From positions 1,289,244 to 1,353,243 of the forward strand of contig NZ_CP045997.1 in NCBI RefSeq assembly GCF_010233585.1: 64,000 nucleotides of DNA, read 5' to 3'. A program made the translations under genes and the position numbers. The stretch is from Spirosoma endbachense. GTDB taxonomy: Bacteria; Bacteroidota; Bacteroidia; Cytophagales; Spirosomataceae. How positions within the stretch are numbered: the first letter of the stretch is position 1; the number at the start of each line of letters is the position of its first letter. Positions 44,290 through 52,553 of the stretch are shown here, piece after piece. The notes under the pieces were generated by a model. That model worked only from the letters and a program-made list of their open reading frames with translations, did not search any database and was not told the origin of the DNA.

Positions 44290-44341
44290 CGATGGTAACC
44301 TCAAAAAATAATCATCCAGTTTTCAGTAACCATTACGCACA

Positions 44342-46999
44342 ATGAGTTCCTCCCGCAACCGCGCTGGTGGACCGGTCGGACCACCCCGCTTCGCTGACCG
44401 TCTGCTCAAACTCGTCTGCGCTCCTGATCGGCTGGAGGAAGTGCAGGGGGATTTGCACGAAGAGTTTGCCTATCAGGCAGGTCGGATTGGCGAACGTCGG
44501 GCGCGGTGGCGCTACCTCCGGGATGTGCTTGGATTTATCAAACCTCAACCTGCCCGACAGTTGTCTGGAAGGTCCTTTGCCGGAAAACAGCATGTAAACG
44601 AGTACTCAACTCCATCTTTAGTCAATATCTATATGCTACGTAATTATTTCAGAACCGCATGGCGCAATTTGTTGAAGAACAGATTCTATTCGGTGATTAA
44701 TATTACAGGCCTGACTGCCGGTTTATCGGTCGGTATTCTGATTTTACTATGGGTACAGGATGAATTAAGCTTTGATCGTTTTCATAATCAGGCTACCAAC
44801 ATCTACCGACTCGAAAATAGAGTCGGCACCGGTACGAGCCAGCAAATCTGGACGACGACTGTAGCACCCATTGCCAGTTTTGCCAGAAAAGAGCTTCCCG
44901 AAGTAAAAAATGCCCTTCGCTTAACGGGGAATGGGTATTTCACCTTGTTTAAATACAGGGATAAAACGATTAATGAGGAGCGTACTTCGTTTACAGACCC
45001 AGCCTTTTTTTCTGTATTTGACTTTAATCTCATTCAGGGAAATCCGGCAAATCCATTTCCCGACGACCATTCGATCATTTTGACCGAAACCACCGCCAAA
45101 CGCTATTTTGGGAGCGAAAACCCGTTGGGAAAAATACTGGCAGCCAATGAAAACGTATCCTTTAAGGTGAGTGGTATCATTCGGGATTTCCCCAAAAATT
45201 CGACTATTGATAACGACATGTTTCTGCCCATATCCCTCCTGTTCAAAACGATGTATAAGGAAAACAGGGACGGTAAAAACATGGACAATGATTTTTCTCA
45301 GTTTAGTTACGATACCTACCTCTTGCTGCAACCTGGTACATCGGTCGGGAATCTGGCTACTAAGCTGCGGAACATACACCTTCGAAATAAGCCCGACGAC
45401 ACCGATCTGACTTACCTGTTACAACCACTGCCCGACATGCATTTATATAAAGCGGATGGCACCAACGGCGGTATTGAAACGGTCAGGATGTTTTCCATCA
45501 TTGCGTTGCTGATTTTGGCGATTGCCTGCATTAACTACGTAAACCTCTCGACGGCTCGCTCCATGCTCCGTTCTAAAGAGGTGAGTATGCGTAAAATTGT
45601 GGGAGCTGCCAAGACACAGTTATTTATGCAGTTCGTGGTTGAAACGGCGCTGCTGTTTTTGCTGGCGGCAATCCTGGCCATTGGGTTGATCTATGCGCTT
45701 TTGCCTTCATACAATGCGCTTTCGGGCAAACAACTTGTCATCGATTTTACCAACTACCACATCTGGCAGGTGATTGGCCTGACCATTGCCGGTACATTGA
45801 TCGCGTCGAGTATTTATCCGGCGTTGTTGCTCTCTTCGCTCGAGCCACTCAAAGCACTAAAAGGCAAAATATCGGCCCGCTTTAGTGAAGCCGTATTTCG
45901 GAGGGTATTGGTAGTGACTCAGTTTGCGGTTTCGATAATTCTGATCGCCGGTACATTCATTATCGGCAATCAACTGCGATACATTCGCTCAAAAGAATTG
46001 GGTTACGATAAAACGCATGTCTTCGCTTTTTTCATGCGGGATATGAGCAAGCATTACGATGCGGTCAAAGCAGAACTGCTCAATCAGCCGGGTGTTGCTG
46101 CTGTTTCCAGGGCCAGTTCAAACATCGTCAGGCTTGGTGAGCAAACCGGCAATAATGAATGGGATGGAAAAGCGCAGGGCGAAACCATGATGATGCGTCC
46201 TGTTGCGATTGATAAGGATTTCATTCCCTTCTTCAAAATGAAGTTGCAGCAGGGAGCCAATTTTACCGGAGCCGTTTCTGACTCACTCCATTTTATCTTG
46301 AATGAGACCGCTATAAAAGCTGCCCGGATTAAAAACCCGATTGGCAAACGGTTTAAACTTCGGAACCACAACGGAACCATTATTGGTGTTGTCAAAGATT
46401 TTCATTTTGCCTCCATGCGGCAAAAAATTGAGCCCGCCATATTTTATTATGAGCCCAGTCAAATGCGGGCGATTTATATAAAAACGACCGGAAAGGATGC
46501 GGAGCAGGTTATTGCTGCCGCCCAGCGATCCTGGAAACAATATAATGCTGATTACCCGTTCGAATACACATTCCTGGACGATGTCTTTAATAACCTCTAC
46601 AAGTCAGAGCAGAAAACCGGATTTCTCTTCAATGTGTTTGCAACGATTGCCATTCTGATATCCTGCCTGGGTTTGTTTGGTCTGGCAACCTACACGGCAC
46701 AGGTACGTACCCGTGAGATTGGCGTCCGTAAAGTACTGGGTGCCAGTGTTGTGGGTATCATTGAGCTGTTAGCCAAAGACTTTATCAAACTTGTTATTAT
46801 CGCTATTGTCATTGCCGTGCCAATTGCCTGGTATTCGATGAGGTTGTGGTTACAGGATTTCGCGTATCGAGTCGACATTCAATGGTGGATTTTTGCCTTG
46901 TCGGGATTACTGGCGTTGGCTATAGCCTTGCTAACGGTCAGCTTCCAGAGCATTAAAGCCGCCCTGATGAATCCGGTGAAATCGCTGCGGTCGGAGTAA
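44342..46999 (+). CDS. Prefix-A orphan FtsX/MacB-like ABC permease P15
   Basis: An 885-residue double FtsX permease with prefix A (PPRFADRLLKLVCAPDR, LEEVQGDLHEEFAYQ, IGERRARWRYLRDVLGF). The linker is long and ends SLVNIY before MLRNYFRTAWRNL. TM1 is in GLTAGLSVGILILLWVQDEL. Coupling motif 1 is SKEVSMRKIVGA near residue 413, a variant with Ser-Met in place of Gly-Val, and motif 2 is TREIGVRKVLGA near residue 792. FtsX domain 1 has the ASSIYPALLLSSLEP variant. Domain 2 has VGIIELLAKDFIKLV and the tail NPVKSLRSE. The leader before ATG 44342 resembles that of P14. It is probably transcribed on from P14, unless the 31-bp hairpin stops RNA polymerase. Confidence 0.93.
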   Translation: MSSSRNRAGGPVGPPRFADRLLKLVCAPDRLEEVQGDLHEEFAYQAGRIGERRARWRYLRDVLGFIKPQPARQLSGRSFAGKQHVNEYSTPSLVNIYMLRNYFRTAWRNLLKNRFYSVINITGLTAGLSVGILILLWVQDELSFDRFHNQATNIYRLENRVGTGTSQQIWTTTVAPIASFARKELPEVKNALRLTGNGYFTLFKYRDKTINEERTSFTDPAFFSVFDFNLIQGNPANPFPDDHSIILTETTAKRYFGSENPLGKILAANENVSFKVSGIIRDFPKNSTIDNDMFLPISLLFKTMYKENRDGKNMDNDFSQFSYDTYLLLQPGTSVGNLATKLRNIHLRNKPDDTDLTYLLQPLPDMHLYKADGTNGGIETVRMFSIIALLILAIACINYVNLSTARSMLRSKEVSMRKIVGAAKTQLFMQFVVETALLFLLAAILAIGLIYALLPSYNALSGKQLVIDFTNYHIWQVIGLTIAGTLIASSIYPALLLSSLEPLKALKGKISARFSEAVFRRVLVVTQFAVSIILIAGTFIIGNQLRYIRSKELGYDKTHVFAFFMRDMSKHYDAVKAELLNQPGVAAVSRASSNIVRLGEQTGNNEWDGKAQGETMMMRPVAIDKDFIPFFKMKLQQGANFTGAVSDSLHFILNETAIKAARIKNPIGKRFKLRNHNGTIIGVVKDFHFASMRQKIEPAIFYYEPSQMRAIYIKTTGKDAEQVIAAAQRSWKQYNADYPFEYTFLDDVFNNLYKSEQKTGFLFNVFATIAILISCLGLFGLATYTAQVRTREIGVRKVLGASVVGIIELLAKDFIKLVIIAIVIAVPIAWYSMRLWLQDFAYRVDIQWWIFALSGLLALAIALLTVSFQSIKAALMNPVKSLRSE

Positions 47000-47079
47000 T
47001 GAAACATGAACTGCACGAGCGACCCCGCACGTGCATTGCTCAATGATCTTTAAAAATTAGTAGTCATTCCAGATTACTC

Positions 47080-49761
47080 ATGAAGAACAAGCCCCGCAAC
47101 CGCGCCAACGAACCGATCCGACCACCCCGCTGGGCCGACCGACTCCTGGCCTGGTTTCTCGCTCCTGATCGACTGGAGGAAGTGCAGGGCGATCTGCACG
47201 AAGAGTTTATGTATCAGATGGGTCGAATTGGCGAACGTCGGGCGCGGTGGCGCTACGTCTGGGATGTTCTGGGGTTTGTCAAACCTTCGCCGGGATGGCC
47301 ATTTACGAGCCAGCGTAAATCAGCAGTCGGAGCCGTACACCACCGGTATGGAACCGCTTCATCATCTTTTCTAAATCCGATTATGATCCAGAATTATGTC
47401 AAAATCGCCTGGCGGAATTTACTGAAAGATCGTCAATTTACGCTGCTTAACCTGATCGGTTTGTCTACGGGGCTGGCTTGTACGTTGTTAATTTACCTGT
47501 GGGTAAATGATGAATTACACATTGACAAAGTCAACGAAAAAGATGATCAGCTTTTTCAGGTGATGGCCAATCACTACCACGAAGATGGTATCAAAACGAT
47601 CAACCACACACCCGGTCTTCTGGCGAATGGGCTGGCATCGGAAATTCCTGAAATTGAGCATGCTGTACCGGTCGTTCCTGCCTCCTGGTTTTCCAGTAAG
47701 GGAATAATTTCATTTGGCGAGACGCATTTGAAAGCAGGCAGTCAATTTATTGGAAAGGATTATTTCAATGTATTTACGTGCCCATTTATCCTGGGTGATA
47801 AAAACAGCATATTCTCGGGCAAACAGACGATCGCCATTTCACAGGATCTGGCCATAAAACTATTTGGTACAATTGATAATGTACCCGGCAAAACGGTCAA
47901 GTGGGATTACGGTGAGTTTAGTGGGTTTTATAGCATTGGGGGTGTGTTTGCAAACAGCCCGGCTAACTCGACCGAGCCGTTCGATATGCTGTTCAACTTC
48001 GATCTGTTTGTCGAAAAACGACCGGGAATGAAATCCTGGGGCAATAGTGACCCCAGTACATTTCTGATTGTAAAGAACGGAACAGAAATGAACCGGTTCA
48101 ACGCTAAAATAAAGGATTATCTGAAGTCAAAAGATAAAACACAGACGGCGCAATTATTTGCCATCAAATACTCGGACAAATACCTCTATGGTCAATTTGA
48201 AAATGGTGTACAGGTTGGCGGAAGAATTACCTATGTGAAGCTATTTTCGATTATTGCGCTCTTTATCCTGCTGATTGCCTGCATCAATTTTATGAATTTA
48301 TCGACGGCAAAAGCATCTGGCAGAATGAAAGAAGTGGGTATCAAAAAAGTAGTTGGAGCCCTTCGCAGTTCGCTTGTTTTTCAGTACCTGGGCGAGTCCA
48401 TTCTGATGGCTTTTATGGCCCTCGTTATGGCCTTTTTCCTGCTCATTTTATTGCTTCCTCAATTTAACACCATTACCGGAAAGCATATTGGAATTGACTT
48501 TAACGGCACGCTTATTCTGTCAGTTTTAGGGATAGCCTTATTGACTGGTCTGGTGGCGGGTAGCTACCCGGCCCTATATCTTTCCGGCTTTAACCCGACA
48601 GCCGTACTGAAAGGCAAGCTAAAAACCTCGGTCGGTGAATTGTGGATAAGAAAGGGTTTGGTCGTATTTCAGTTCACGGTTTCGATCGTGTTTATCGTCT
48701 CCGTTTTGGCTGTTTACCGGCAAATTGACTACATACAATCTAAAAATCTGGGCTACAATCGGGAGAACATTATCCATTTTGAAATTCCCCTGGAAATGGA
48801 TTCTGTTAAATTGAAAACCGCAGAGGCATTTCTGAACGAAATCAAAACAATTCCGGGTGTTATTAACGCATCGAGCTATTATCACAATTTGACGGGCGAT
48901 CATGGTGCTATTTCCGGGTTTGAATGGCCGGGAAGACCACCGGGCAGAGATATCGAATTTTCGAATCTGGAAGTAGGCTACAATTTTATCGAAACGCTTG
49001 GAATGGACCTGAAAGAAGGCCGTAGCTTTTCCAGCAATGCGAGTGCCCAGAACGAGATCATATTCAACGAAGCCGCCATTAAAAGCATGGGGCTGAAAGA
49101 TCCGATTGGAAAGACTGTAAAGTTCTGGGACCGGAAGCGACAGATTGTGGGTGTAGTGAAGAATTTCAATTTTGAATCGCTCTATGAAACCGTAAAACCC
49201 TGCTTTTTTCAGGTTTATCCAGTCATGCCCAATATCATGGTGAAGATTAAAGGAGGGGCTGAGAAACAGACTATAGCACAGATACAAAAAACGTTTCAGG
49301 CTTATAATAAAGGGATTGTTTTTGATTACCAGTTTCTGGACGAAAATTATAACGCACTCTACGCTTCAGAACGCAGGATCAGTATTTTGTCGCAGTATTT
49401 TGCCGGACTCACTATCCTCATTTGCTGCCTGGGCCTGTTTGGGTTAGCCGCTTTTACGGCTCAACGGAGGCAAAAGGAAATCGGTATCCGAAAGGTCGTC
49501 GGAGCCACTGTGGGCAATGTTGCAACTATGCTATCAATGGATTTTCTGAAACTGCTATTGATTGCTATGCTGATTGCCTTTCCCCTGATTGGCTGGGCGC
49601 TGAATCAATGGCTTAACAATTTTGCTTACCATATTGATCTGGGCATGGGCATATTTATACTAGCCGCAGCGTCGATCACGATAATTACATTGTTGACCGT
49701 GGGCTATCAGGCGATCAAAGCGGCATTGATGGACCCTGTGAAATCGCTCCGATCGGAGTAA
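47080..49761 (+). CDS. Prefix-A orphan FtsX/MacB-like ABC permease P16
   Basis: An 893-residue double FtsX permease with prefix A. It begins MKNKPRNRANEPIRPPRWAD, followed by APDRLEEVQGDLHEEFMYQM and IGERRARWRYVWDVLGFVK; the linker ends SFLNPI before MIQNYVKIAWRNL. TM1 is in GLSTGLACTLLIYLWVNDEL. Coupling motifs are MKEVGIKKVVGA near residue 418 (Lys in place of Arg) and QKEIGIRKVVGA near residue 800. FtsX domain 2 diverges from the common type: AQRR, GNVATMLSMDFLKLLLIAML, and NFAYHIDLGMGIF. The tail is DPVKSLRSE. Its 5' end is the best intact reference for judging the frameshift in P18. Confidence 0.93.
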   Translation: MKNKPRNRANEPIRPPRWADRLLAWFLAPDRLEEVQGDLHEEFMYQMGRIGERRARWRYVWDVLGFVKPSPGWPFTSQRKSAVGAVHHRYGTASSSFLNPIMIQNYVKIAWRNLLKDRQFTLLNLIGLSTGLACTLLIYLWVNDELHIDKVNEKDDQLFQVMANHYHEDGIKTINHTPGLLANGLASEIPEIEHAVPVVPASWFSSKGIISFGETHLKAGSQFIGKDYFNVFTCPFILGDKNSIFSGKQTIAISQDLAIKLFGTIDNVPGKTVKWDYGEFSGFYSIGGVFANSPANSTEPFDMLFNFDLFVEKRPGMKSWGNSDPSTFLIVKNGTEMNRFNAKIKDYLKSKDKTQTAQLFAIKYSDKYLYGQFENGVQVGGRITYVKLFSIIALFILLIACINFMNLSTAKASGRMKEVGIKKVVGALRSSLVFQYLGESILMAFMALVMAFFLLILLLPQFNTITGKHIGIDFNGTLILSVLGIALLTGLVAGSYPALYLSGFNPTAVLKGKLKTSVGELWIRKGLVVFQFTVSIVFIVSVLAVYRQIDYIQSKNLGYNRENIIHFEIPLEMDSVKLKTAEAFLNEIKTIPGVINASSYYHNLTGDHGAISGFEWPGRPPGRDIEFSNLEVGYNFIETLGMDLKEGRSFSSNASAQNEIIFNEAAIKSMGLKDPIGKTVKFWDRKRQIVGVVKNFNFESLYETVKPCFFQVYPVMPNIMVKIKGGAEKQTIAQIQKTFQAYNKGIVFDYQFLDENYNALYASERRISILSQYFAGLTILICCLGLFGLAAFTAQRRQKEIGIRKVVGATVGNVATMLSMDFLKLLLIAMLIAFPLIGWALNQWLNNFAYHIDLGMGIFILAAASITIITLLTVGYQAIKAALMDPVKSLRSE

Positions 49762-49824
49762 TGTAAACGAAGCAACGCATATCGATAGTCAATAGATGCC
49801 CCGTAAACTCATTCGCCATTCCTC

Positions 49825-52428
49825 ATGATAAATAAACCGCCCCGCTGGGCCGACCGACTCTTAAGGTGGTTTCTGACGCCTGATCGACTGGAGGAAGTGC
49901 AGGGCGATCTGCACGAAGAGTTTATGTATCAGGTAGGTCGGATTGGTGAGCGCCGGGCGCGGTGGCGCTACGTCTGGGATGTACTGGGATTTGTCAAGTC
50001 TCCGCCGGTAGCCCGCCGACACGGAGCTTATTCAACAACCAATTTAATGAACCCAACCATGCTACGGAATTATCTAAAAATCGCGTATCGGAATCTGGTT
50101 AACAACAAAGGATTCTCGACAATCAATATCGTTGGGTTGTCTGTTGGTATGGCCGTTGCGATGCTGATCGGACTTTGGGTGTACGACGAATTATCGTTCA
50201 ATACATATCACCAGAACCACGCTCGCATTGCACAGGTAATGGAAAATCAGACCCTGGATAAAGGCATCCAAACGTTTGGTGCATTGCCCATGCCACTAAG
50301 CCAGGAACTGCGAACCAAATACCCTAATGACTTCAAATATGTAGTTGCTACGACCTGGGGCTTCGACCAGATCGTGGCGTATCAGGATAAGAAATTTTCG
50401 ATTGCCGGAAGCTATGTTGAAGCTGAATTTCCGGAAATGATGACGCTGAAAATGCTGAAAGGCACGCGCCAGGGGCTGAAAGATCCGGCCTCGGTTTTGC
50501 TTTCTGAGTCAATGTCCAGATCGTTTTTCGGTGATGCTGACCCGCTTCACAAAATCATTAAAATTGGCAATAAACATACGGTGCAGGTAACCGGTGTTTA
50601 TGAAGATTTGCCCCATAACTCAACATTTAAAGACGTTGCGTTTGTTGCTCCGATTGCCCTGCTTTTCTCGTCAGGGGAAGAAACGGATAACTGGCGCAGT
50701 AGTTCATTTGGGATTTTTACGCAGCTCCAGCCAAACAGCAGTTTTGATGCGGTTTCACTGAAAATCAAAGATGTATTTTTCAATCACATCAAAGACAAGA
50801 CCTATTCCGCGCTCTTTTTGTATCCTATGACCCAATGGCATCTGTATTCGGAGTGGGAGAACGGAGCTAACAAGGGCGGCCGGATTCAGTTTGTATGGCT
50901 TTTCAGCATCATTGGCGTGTTTGTGTTGCTGCTGGCCTGCATCAATTTTATGAACCTGAGCACAGCCCGTTCGCAGAAACGGGCCAAAGAAGTAGGCATC
51001 CGAAAAGCCATTGGTTCGCTGAGACGACAGATTATTGGCCAGTTTTTTAGTGAGTCGTTCCTGATCGTGTGCTTGTCGTTTGTGTTGTCGCTGATTTTGG
51101 TTCAACTCAGTCTGCCCTATTTTAATGAAGTGGCCGACAAGCAAATGACAATACTATGGCTGGATTCGAGATTCTGGCTTTTCAGTATTGGCTTTTGCTT
51201 CTTTACGGGTATTGTGGCCGGAAGTTACCCGGCTCTTTATCTCTCTTCGTTTCAGCCAATTAAAGTGCTAAAAGGAGCCATTAATATTGGTCGATTTGCG
51301 TCCATTCCCCGTCAGGTACTGGTTGTGGTGCAGTTTACGGTTTCCGTCACGCTGATTATCGGAACGATCATTGTTTTTCGCCAGATTCAGTTTGCCAAAA
51401 ATCGACCGATTGGCTACAGCCGGGAAGGGCTGATCAACATTACGATGAATACGCCCGAAATACAGGGAAATTACGATGCCATCCGAAATGAATTGTTAGA
51501 AACTGGCGTCGTTGCCAACATGGCCGAATCGTCGAGCCCGATCACGAACATCTGGTCATCGGCCAATAATCTGGAGTGGCGCGGTAAAGATCCGAACCGG
51601 CAGGCATCGTTTGGGACAATTTCCGTTACGCCGGATTTTGGAAAAGTTATTGGCTGGAAAATCAAGGAAGGACGCGAATTTTCAAGACAGTTTACGAGCG
51701 ATTCACTGACTTTTTTGTTTAACGAAGCTGCCGTTAAACAGACCGAATTGACGAATCCGGTTGGCGAAATTATCAAGTGGCATGGTAAAAACTGGAAACT
51801 TATCGGGGTCGTAAAAGATATGGTGATGAAATCGCCTTTCGAACCCGTTATGCCTACGGTTTTTATGATCGATACGAAGGAGCGGGGCTTAAATGTCATT
51901 CATATCAAGCTGAATCCTGCGCTGAGCACTCGGGAGGCTCTGGGTAAAATAGAAGCTGTTTTTAAAAAAATCAATCCCGCTGCTCCCTTCGATTACCGTT
52001 TTGCTGATCAGGAATACGCGGCAAAATTCGCGGCTGAAGAACGGATCGGTAAACTGGCCAGTTTCTTCGCGGGCCTAGCCATTTTCATTTCGTGTCTGGG
52101 CATCTTCGGTCTGGCTTCGTTCATGGCCGAGCAGCGTACCAAAGAAATCGGTGTCCGCAAAGTACTGGGGGCTTCGGTGGCTAATCTCTGGGGTTTATTG
52201 TCAAAAGATTTTGTTGTCCTGGTCATCATTTCCTGTCTCATTTCGTCGCCAATTGCGTGGTATTTACTGAACAACTGGTTGAGTAAGTATGAATATCGGA
52301 CAGAAATAGCCGGTTGGATCTTTGTTGCTGCGGGCTTCGGGGCTTTGCTAATCACGCTGTTGACGGTGAGCTATCAGGCGCTTAAGGCTGCCCTGATGAA
52401 TCCCGTAAAATCACTACGGTCGGAGTAA
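49825..52428 (+). CDS. Prefix-A orphan FtsX/MacB-like ABC permease P17 (chimera-like)
   Basis: An 867-residue double FtsX permease with prefix A. It starts MINKPPRWADRLLRWFLTPD and continues RLEEVQGDLHEEFMYQ. The end of its prefix, its linker and its first permease codons are almost identical at DNA level to P13 (49939-50086 against 38963-39110). The body, however, belongs with P4 and P20: VAMLIGLWVYDELSFN at TM1, LKMLKG, ANLWGLLSKDF and KYEYRTE near the C-terminus. Coupling motifs are AKEVGIRKAIGS near residue 389 and TKEIGVRKVLGA near residue 774. It therefore looks like a permease body joined to, or overwritten by, the P13 prefix region. The tail is NPVKSLRSE. Confidence 0.94.
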   Translation: MINKPPRWADRLLRWFLTPDRLEEVQGDLHEEFMYQVGRIGERRARWRYVWDVLGFVKSPPVARRHGAYSTTNLMNPTMLRNYLKIAYRNLVNNKGFSTINIVGLSVGMAVAMLIGLWVYDELSFNTYHQNHARIAQVMENQTLDKGIQTFGALPMPLSQELRTKYPNDFKYVVATTWGFDQIVAYQDKKFSIAGSYVEAEFPEMMTLKMLKGTRQGLKDPASVLLSESMSRSFFGDADPLHKIIKIGNKHTVQVTGVYEDLPHNSTFKDVAFVAPIALLFSSGEETDNWRSSSFGIFTQLQPNSSFDAVSLKIKDVFFNHIKDKTYSALFLYPMTQWHLYSEWENGANKGGRIQFVWLFSIIGVFVLLLACINFMNLSTARSQKRAKEVGIRKAIGSLRRQIIGQFFSESFLIVCLSFVLSLILVQLSLPYFNEVADKQMTILWLDSRFWLFSIGFCFFTGIVAGSYPALYLSSFQPIKVLKGAINIGRFASIPRQVLVVVQFTVSVTLIIGTIIVFRQIQFAKNRPIGYSREGLINITMNTPEIQGNYDAIRNELLETGVVANMAESSSPITNIWSSANNLEWRGKDPNRQASFGTISVTPDFGKVIGWKIKEGREFSRQFTSDSLTFLFNEAAVKQTELTNPVGEIIKWHGKNWKLIGVVKDMVMKSPFEPVMPTVFMIDTKERGLNVIHIKLNPALSTREALGKIEAVFKKINPAAPFDYRFADQEYAAKFAAEERIGKLASFFAGLAIFISCLGIFGLASFMAEQRTKEIGVRKVLGASVANLWGLLSKDFVVLVIISCLISSPIAWYLLNNWLSKYEYRTEIAGWIFVAAGFGALLITLLTVSYQALKAALMNPVKSLRSE
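49939..50086 (+). repeat. Near-identical prefix/linker segment, copy in P17
   Basis: Second copy of the 148-bp segment described at 38963-39110, about 11 kb away in the same orientation, with two mismatches. Confidence 0.85.
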
Positions 52429-52471
52429 TGTAAACAAAGAAACGTGTATCCCTGGTCAATCTGGCTGCTTT

Positions 52472-52549
52472 ATGAAGAACACGCCCCGAAACCACGCCAA
52501 CGAACCAGTTGGACCGCCCCGCTGGGCTGATCGACTGGTTCGTTGGCGT
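52472..52549 (+). pseudogene. Out-of-frame N-terminal prefix fragment of P18
   Basis: From ATG 52472 the frame reads MKNTPRNHANEPVGPPRWAD then RLVRW, the expected start of a prefix-A permease, but then leaves the family reading (RGYSLLNDSKK). The correct continuation lies in another frame. Compared with P16 the region between RL and WLLAPE carries five extra bases, giving the frameshift. The change lies inside the second arm of a perfect inverted repeat. The shifted frame runs on to 52708 without family resemblance. Confidence 0.8.
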
Positions 52550-52553
52550 GGTT
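52490..52553 (+). repeat. 20-bp perfect inverted repeat at the P18 frameshift
   Basis: Arms 52490-52509 and 52534-52553 are perfect complements over 20 bp with a 24-nt spacer. P16 has the equivalent left arm with only small differences, but its right arm is not complementary to it, so the right arm in P18 appears to be newly copied. Confidence 0.88.
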
